Source: Euptelea pleiosperma
Taxonomy: Eukaryota > Streptophyta > Magnoliopsida > Ranunculales > Eupteleaceae
Reading direction: 5' to 3'
Assembly: GCA_035048495.1 (NCBI GenBank)
Contig: CM068545.1
Location: 19,316,741-19,380,740 of the forward strand
Length of the DNA stretch: 64,000 nucleotides
Under the pieces are notes generated by a model. It was given only the letters and a program-made list of their open reading frames with translations, was not told where the DNA came from and ran no database searches. Below, in pieces: positions 45,001 to 54,000 of the stretch (positions are counted from its first letter, which is position 1; each line of letters opens with the position of its first letter). The position numbers and the translations under genes were made by a program.

Positions 45001-48000
45001 AACATTTGTAAACATAATCTAGGTAAATCATATCTCATTGGGTTTCTGACATAAGTTTGTAAACACCTGGAAACCCAGATGAACAATCATAGACCTTTTT
45101 GAGCCTATCATGTTGTGTTGGTAACGGATCGCTAGCATGTGAAGTATCTGGGTATCATAGATCAGAGATGGTAATTGTAAGAATTGCAGTACTCATAGTA
45201 CATACTCTTACGTGAACTGAATATACTAGATTTACAACTTCTCACGCGGACTCGAGCATTATTGAATTTAACAAAGAACAAAGGTATGTGAAGTTATTAA
45301 TAAGATAAAAAAGATTCAGATGAAAACTTATTTCTTCTCACCCAAAATTTGTAAACATAATCGAAGTAAATCATATCTCATTGGGTTTCTGAATTTTGCA
45401 AACACCTGGAAACCCAGATGCACAGTCATAGACCTTTTTGAGCCTAGTATACCAATGAAAGATATTGTATGTCAGCAACATAACACAAGTACTCATTTTG
45501 TGGGACTATTCCCCATAATGGGAAGCAGCAACCAGAAAAACAATCAATGCAAGACATTGATGTTCATCATTTATGATTTTCCCCAGGCAGTCTTCCTGCA
45601 TTGTACCCTGCTTAATATAATAATCCATCAAATATCTAATAATGATTTTTACCCGGGGATGGATTAAGTTCAATATAACTGTTGTTCATGTCCCATGATA
45701 CCATACAATACCAGGAAGCATTAAGATTGTAAGAGAGACAGAATATGTATAGACAACCAAAAAAGAAAACACTATCTTGACTAAATAATATAAACAATAG
45801 CATATCATGATTAACTGAATACTGAATAGAATATTAACTAAGGTTATTCACTTACGAAAGGACATCACCTATCATATTATAACTCAAGTCCACAGTCCAA
45901 TTTAACATATTAATTATTTGAATGGTGACACAAATGGCTCAAACAGCATGAAATCAAGGTTAACTTAAATAAGTAAAAATTAAATTGCTTCTTGATCCTG
46001 ATGTTAAAGTGGAAGCAAGAGGAGGTTAGTCTTAAGGTTCTGAAGGGACATAAGAGAGAAATTTTTCAAATACAAATGGTATGTTACCATTTATATAGAA
46101 AAATGGATTCCTTACAAAAGATGACTACTTCCTAACCTTTTTGAAGAAATGAACTTTTGAGAAGAAGGAATATTTTGAAAAAAAACGTTACATAATTCTG
46201 AATGTAATTCACAGGCGTCAATTGTTTAGTTATCAAATAAGAATGGTAGATGTAATTTGCTAGAAAGAGAAGCACACCTTTTGATAAATCAGCAGGCCCA
46301 GGTAAATCGAGCCAGTCGTATGATGTCACATGTAATGAACCATACAGAAGCTTGCTCAAGACAGTCATTCCAGGATGATTATGAAGGGGTATGATAGATG
46401 ACGGTGGCATACAGAATATTCCTATCTGCAGAAGAGTTAAAAAGATCTTTGAATGCATCAATAAGTTCCATCAAAATCCAAATCTCCAGCAAATCAAATG
46501 CATTTCATCCAAATCTCCAACAAATCAACGGCAACTTCAAGCTTGAGAATTCAAATGGAAACCTAATCAACTACTGGAACCTAAAGGCCTAAGGCTTACA
46601 GAGAAACTGTCAGACTCGTGTAAATGCAGATATTTGATTGGAGGCAGATACTGGAGGCTCCCATTGCGTCCTTTCTTTCCATTGGGCATGGAACCTTTCC
46701 ATCCCCGAACCAACTGTGCCTCCTGTTCGAGACCCACATCAGAAGGCTTGATCTTATCTGAAATAGCATTGTTTTTTGAAGTGTTAGAAACAGTTGCACA
46801 GAAGGACATTTCAATTCCAAGATACATTTCAACCAGCCTGGGAATAAAAATGTTTCATTCGATCAGTGTAGAAAATAGAAATAATGCAATTTTATTGGAA
46901 ATAATGGAGATAGTGGAAATTTTTGTTCAAAGTATATGAAATGATAAAACAAGCATAAAAACATATTCCTAAGCCATTCAACTATTATAAACAACCATTT
47001 AAAGTGTGAAAATGAATGTCTCCAGTGTTAATATGCTGATTTAGGTATACAAGAGCTTGACGGTTAAAAACAGCTATAACTACACATTGAAATGATTACA
47101 CCCATGAAATCATGTCACATTGAGCACATTATATCAAAACTATAACTTTACATTACACATTTGGAGGTTACAAAATAGAACGTTATTTATTATAATAAAT
47201 AAAATATAAATATATTAAACTAATTAGAAATAAACAATTACAAAATACATTGTATATGCATGCATTAAAATTTTGATTTTTTAAGGAAAAAAATTAATCT
47301 GATCAAAGTTGTAGAATAGGCGAAGTTATACAAAATATAATTCATTCATGCACAACCATGGACGTTTACGGTGAAAACAAAGAAATTTGGGATTTTCTCC
47401 ATATTTTTGAAATTTTCACCCTAACAATTCCTAAATGTGTGAACAAATCTGGTGTAAATTCATGATAGATCCATATATCTTATGCATTTACATCTCTAAA
47501 CTCTATTTCTAACAAAAAACTAAAAAACAAATTAGTTTAATTGATAGGATTCATTGTTAGCTTAAAACTATTTAAATCCCCAAATTTCTCTTTGATCCGC
47601 ACGACCGACTGATTTAAGAAGTTTTCTAAACAAAAAAGTGAAGTCATTTTCGGTCTAAAATGGATTGAAAGCTAAAAAAAATAAAAAATTGAACATGGGT
47701 GAAAATATTTTGCAAAATAAAAGAAATTCAATACTTTGGTTGCACATTTACTAAATAAAAGGCACAGGATGATTGACAGCTTATAACTTAGGCATAGGTA
47801 TATGGCCTAAAGAGTAAAATGGCCAAAAGATCTATGTTCAAAAATTTCTCTAAGAGTGACTTATCTAAGCGAAACTTATCAAATGTAAATCGACTTCCAT
47901 TCCATAGTATTAAATTATTCAATTTTTTGTCAATTTATGACCTGACAAAGTGAAGTTTACATGTAATATTTTGGCGAATTTTATTGTCCATGAAAAACTA

Positions 48001-51000
48001 TTCTAAAACAGATGAGTAGTGTTTTTAAATACTTCTCTCACTATTTTTTATTCCCTTGCTTTTAGAAGATTCCTACATGAAAAACAATCACTCTATTAAG
48101 GGTTTTCAGTCAAAAACAACCTGTAGGGGTTGAAATCACGATCAACCGACCATCTGGTTGTGTAGTTTGAAGTTGTTATTCTGTTAAAACAATTTTTCAC
48201 TGTAATATAATGTTTCTTTCATGCATTTAGGGCTTGTTTGGAACATCGTTATTCTATGAAAAAAAAAAGACTTAAAAAATAAAATTTTCAAAATGCCTCA
48301 TCATCATTAATGCAAAATGTTTTTTCTTTCCCTTGGTGGACCCCACCACCCTACTTGATGAGTGTGAGAAGTGGGGAGGAGCGAGATTAGAGTTTAGTTG
48401 TTCATTTGTCAATAGAACTTGGAAAATGAAAAAAGCCTTTTTTGACTTGAAAAAACAACTAGGTTTTTTTGTAAGACTTTCTGTTATGAAGTCTTTTTAT
48501 AAAATAAATACTTTTTGAAAAATGGTCAACCAAACAAGCTCCATCCTTTAGAAGATTCATAACAAGTTATTGTACTTTTCTAGGTGGGAACTTGGTCTCT
48601 TTGGAGGAGTAAGAAACAAAGTGTTGTAGCTCGGTCAATTGCTGAAGCAGGGTATTGAGCTATGGCACATACGACCTGTGAGTTGATGTGGTTGAGGAAT
48701 CTTCTTCGAGATATTGGGTTTACAATAGATCTGCATGTTCCTCTATTCTATGATAATCAAGCCGGAATTCATATTGCATCTAATATTGTCTTCCATGAAA
48801 GGACCAAACACATTGAATTTGATTGTCATTCCATTAGGGAGAAAGAGGGGAAGTATTAATGCAATAAATATACTGGGCCGAAGGCTACTGGGGGTCGCAG
48901 GCCAAAGGCCACTGGAGGTAGGGGTGTCAATTTTACCCGATTTAACCGGAACCGGAACCGAAAACACCGGTTCCGGTACCATATTTTTGGGAACCGATTA
49001 AAAAGAACCGGAACCGGAACCGAACCGGAAACTAATGGTTACGGTTCCGGTACTCTAATATGGAACCGAAACCAATAAGAACCGGAACCGAACCGATAAG
49101 ATCCGGAACCAATATATAAATATAGTGTAAAAATTCTCATATTACCAAGATTGGACCCGTTATACCCAAAACCGGAACCGGAACTGACAAAAACTACGTA
49201 ATCGGTTCCGTTTCTAGTACCATCGCTTTGAGAACCGGAACCGATAAGTACCCGAACCGATAAGAACCGGAACCGTTTGTTCCGATTCCGGTCACCTTAG
49301 GAACCGAACCGGAACCGACCCATTGACACCCCTAACTGGAGGTTCATGGGCAGAGCCCCCGAGAAGAATGCGGTTCCTCCCCGGGCCACCGTACAACCTC
49401 TGTACAATTTTAGGGGTATTTCTATAATCATAGTTTAAAAAGGTGTTTAAGGCTTAAGCCTCAAGGTATATAACTGAGGCTTAAGCCTCAGTTCAGTGAG
49501 GCTATAGCCTCGAGGCGCAACTGAGGCTTAAGCCTCATTTTACACAGTAAATGCTAAAGCCTCAAACCCATTTTTTGTCACTTATTTCTTTCTTTTTTCA
49601 AAATTTCCTCCCCACTATTTTTATATGCTAAAAATGACCTAAAAGGTTTTAATTTGGTTATCTTAAACTCGTTTTTTTAGACAAATACTAAATCTAACCT
49701 TTCATTCCTAGTTTTCCCATTTGGAAGAAATTCTTATATAGAGCTCAAATCTTATTGGATTGTGATTCGGTCACTTCCAATGGTTTTCTTGTAAGGAACC
49801 TCACCAAACTCAAGCAAAAAAATAAATCATATTCTTATATAATAGTATAAGAATAGGATTTGAATGATTCTTGTTATTGGATAATTTGGGCTTACTATTT
49901 GCCTGTTAGTTTATTAGATTTTAGCTTTTACTACATTATAGACTTGATCTTCTTTCCTAATCTATCTTGTTAGTTACTTTGTTAGTAGCTTATTTACTAC
50001 TTAGATTTGGTAATTTAGTTACGTGCATTATGTTTTTTAAGATTTGGTATTAGAATTCAGGCATTTCTGATAACGTCATTTCTAAGTAAAAGTTATAGCC
50101 TCAATTACTTTTATGATTAATTAAGTTATTTTTTTCACATTGTATGTTGTTTCTGGTTTTTGTAGAATAGATTATATTTTTTTAAGAATTTTTTAAGCAC
50201 TTTATTTTTTTGAAATGAGGCTTACACCTCTGTACCGCCTCGAGGCTACGCCTCGCCTTTTTGAGGCAAAACGCCTCAATTCCTGAACTAGCTTTTTTAA
50301 ATCCATTATTGTTTTATGTTATACATATTAGGGGACGTATGAAGAGTGGGTTGATTTTTCACTCTATACGATTCTCTCTTTCTCCACAATACTCTCTTCT
50401 GCAAACCCTAGTTTTCTAATATAAACCATAATTGAGATGAATGAATGGAAAGATTAAGAAAGACAAATTCAGAAATGAAAATCTGAGGGAATCTAAAAGT
50501 AGCCTCAATAAAGGAGAGTCAAAAGAACTAGTTTTGTCATGTACAACGAAGGCCAATGATGGGAATAGTGAAGTGCTTTGGTGTAGGCTGAAGGCTATAA
50601 AAAGGAAGAGGCTGAAATGGATGTAGATCGAAGTAGACCATCTTCTTTATTGCAACTTGGCTTGGGAAGTGTGAAGTGTGTTCTTTTCTTCGCTTAGGAT
50701 GTGTTGGACTTTGTCAAGATTGGTTTGGAGGTGTTCAAGGGTTGGTCTACAATAGCGTTTTCTTCTTGACATTAAGTTTTGTGGAGGTTACTCCCCTTCC
50801 CAGTATAATGGGGCCTTTGGAAGTAAAGAAACCAGAGGATTTTTTAGGGTATTGAATGAGGTGCAAGACATAGTTCTCCATATCAAAGCTTTTATGTACT
50901 TTTGGTCCAAATTGTTAAAAATTTGTAGGGTCTCTTTTATGCGGATTTTGTCCGTAGATGGGAGCTTGTGGTTTTTAGGGAAAGAAAACTTAGCTCCCTT

Positions 51001-54000
51001 GATCATTGTTGTTTTGTTTTGGTTGGCTCGAGTGCTTTTGGTCTCCTTGACCTCCTAGGCGGGCTCTTCCTTTGGCTTTCTGCCTAATAAAGTCTATATT
51101 TATCAAAAAAAAAAAAAAGGATGTCCCCCTTTTACAAAAGCACATTGGGAAGCAATATTACTCCTAACACCTCTTCGTTTGGATGCAATCCTCTTGGATA
51201 TTATGGGTTGAACATTATAGGCATTGTATTTATTGATAACAACCACATAAACCTAGAATAACAGAACATGAGTGTTGAACATAATGGGCATAAATGTCTT
51301 TAGTTCATCCTCAAGAATGTGAACATAAATTGTAGAATGAGATCTTCCTACTCTAATGCAGGGGCATTTTCACACCGGGCTCAAATGGGGCAGCCTGCGT
51401 ATATGGGGCAAATTCGGGTGGGATGGCCCGTGTGAAACGGGACCCACGAAGGAGGGTTCGACCGAAGGCCTAGATCATGGACTATGAGATAAAGGAATTT
51501 ATTCTCACGCTACCAACAGTCGCGGCTTTTGGAGAGTGTTGGTTAAATGTCCTACATCAAAGTGGTATCAGAACGGGAGATCTCGTGTTCGAGACTCCTC
51601 ACCGGAGGTGATTAATGTAGGAGCATTTTCACATCGGGCTCAAGTGGGGCAGCCTGCATACACTCGGGGTGGGATGGCCCGTGTGAAATGGGACCCACGA
51701 AGGAGGGTTCGACCGAGGGCCTAGATCATGGACTATGAGATAAATGAATTTATTCTCACGCTACCAACAATCGCGGCTTTTGGAGAGTATTGGTTAAATG
51801 TCCTGCATCATACTCTTACTTGAGTCAATGCTCATCAACTACAAATCTCTTCAGTGGTTTATCCCATGGTTTAAAAAAACGTTGTAACGGTCGATACAAC
51901 AATAATGCCCTAACCCCATTGCGTTATTTAGAAAATAACGCCTAAAACTAACAAAATGGGCTTAACGTTATAACAATCCATTGGCTGTTATTGTAGCATT
52001 ATCAAAGTTATTTGGAAAATAAAATAATAATAATAATATTTTGATTGTTTTTTTACTCACATGTGACTGATGTGACCCATTATAATGGACATAAAGTAAC
52101 ATTAAGTATCTGTTATAACATGCCATTTAAAACCTTGGTCTATCCTTCATTTTCATTCCTCTAAGAATACATGATATAAAATGATATCAATTAACAACAA
52201 TTTTTTGATTCTTGAAATAGTACAAATTATGCCTTCTGTAACTTCTTTCTCGTGTCCCTGGTTGTCTAAATTAGACAAAAAAACTAGATTTCAATCAGCT
52301 ATTTGACAATGTACCTTCTTCTTGTATGTTGTTTGCCCTTCCTATTGTTTCTTTTTGGGCTAGAAGACAACACCCAAGATTAACTTGGTAGATCAAAAGG
52401 ACTCTATCATTTCAACAAGTAGATAACACTTTAATAAAACATAGCTTGGATATGCTACCATTGCATTGGATATCCTATTATACAAGCACTGTATATATTT
52501 TTTACTATTGACAAAACATAGCTTGGACATCCTACCATTGCATTGGATATCCTATGTACTATGAAGCATATGAGGTAACAAAACTTACATATGCCAATCT
52601 GAGAACGGCATGGAAGCTACTTGTAATAGCACACATGTTGGAGTCAGTGGGTTTTGTGGAAAAGGAAAAACACCAAGCTGTCTACAAATGAAGTGATAAA
52701 TTTGAATACAATCCAATGGCCTCAACAGCTTCCAATTAATCATGGTGAATTTTCCAATGGATGAGTTATCAAAGTCATACAAACTAAAAGACAACTGTTC
52801 GGTGGGAAGAGATCCTAGTATACATGGCTTTTATAATCCTATGCATCATGAACGGACAAAGTGGTAAGAGATGCACTGTCTAGAGGAAAAGGTCTTCATT
52901 AATCCACATTTAAGCGGAATCAGGTCGGCAATATTTTCACAAAGCTATGTTACCCGGATACGGCAAGGACACGGGACCGAAACAGTATGGATACATCATT
53001 TACACTTAGGGCCTGTTTGGTAACGCACCACGGCAGGAAAATAAAATATTTGCACGCGCTAATATTTGCCCGGGTGTGTTTGGCAGCCACTTGCCCTCGG
53101 CAAATATTTAGCTGGGCCCACATATTTGCCCTCCATGGCGGGAAAACATTTGAGCACCTCCCCCCCTGTGTAAATATTTTCACGCCAATTATGCCTTGGT
53201 GAGAAATTTTATTTTCTCGCCGGAAAATCACTATTTTCATTATCCTTTGACATAATATGTGGTTCCCGCACTCGTCCAACCTATTTTTGACTTACTTTGA
53301 TGTGTGGGACCCACTCAAATTGAAAGAAAATGAAGTAAGCTGAAGTGAGCTAGCGCATACACGTACCAAACATTGTTAAATATTGATATGAGCAAATATT
53401 TAGCCAAGATAATATTCGCCTGGCTAAATATTCGCCATCAGAACTCTTTTTCTCACGTACCAAACAGACCCTTAAAATGGAAGTATCCGACACGTATACG
53501 GCACCCATTTTGAAGTATCCGGGTATCATAGTCACAAAGAATGCAAGAAATACTTGGAAAATGTGCATGATGATTAAAATAGGAATTGGATATATGAATG
53601 TAAATTTTCCAGCCTCCAAAGGGTATTTGCATTACGGAAGCTTAGCAAAGCACACTTTCATTTTATTCAACCAAAGAAGTTTGATCACGAAAGCTTAGCA
53701 AAGTGTACTTTCATTTTATTCAAGCCATATATGTTTGATCACTACATTATCTTAGAGGTAGATAGGTCTTCCATCATGCTCAGAAGCATGTCTGTTTAGT
53801 TAGTTGAACTAGCCCGAGTCATGATGTTGACGATGCAATCCTCAAGTCCTAACCACAAACAGACAAGGCTCAACCCATATTCTCAAGCTTATGTAATAAG
53901 AATGTAACTTCTCCCTAACGGTGAGAACAAGACAACTAAAAGCTTTCAAATTTTAAGACCAATTATAAGAATAAAAGGGAATTGAACCTTTGGGATACAG

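Noticed and set aside
51580..51600. Possible tRNA-like sequence gtgttcgagac near the TRIM primer site
   Set aside because: It is the short internal region of the TRIM; the tggtatcaga is a primer site complementary to a tRNA, not a tRNA gene.
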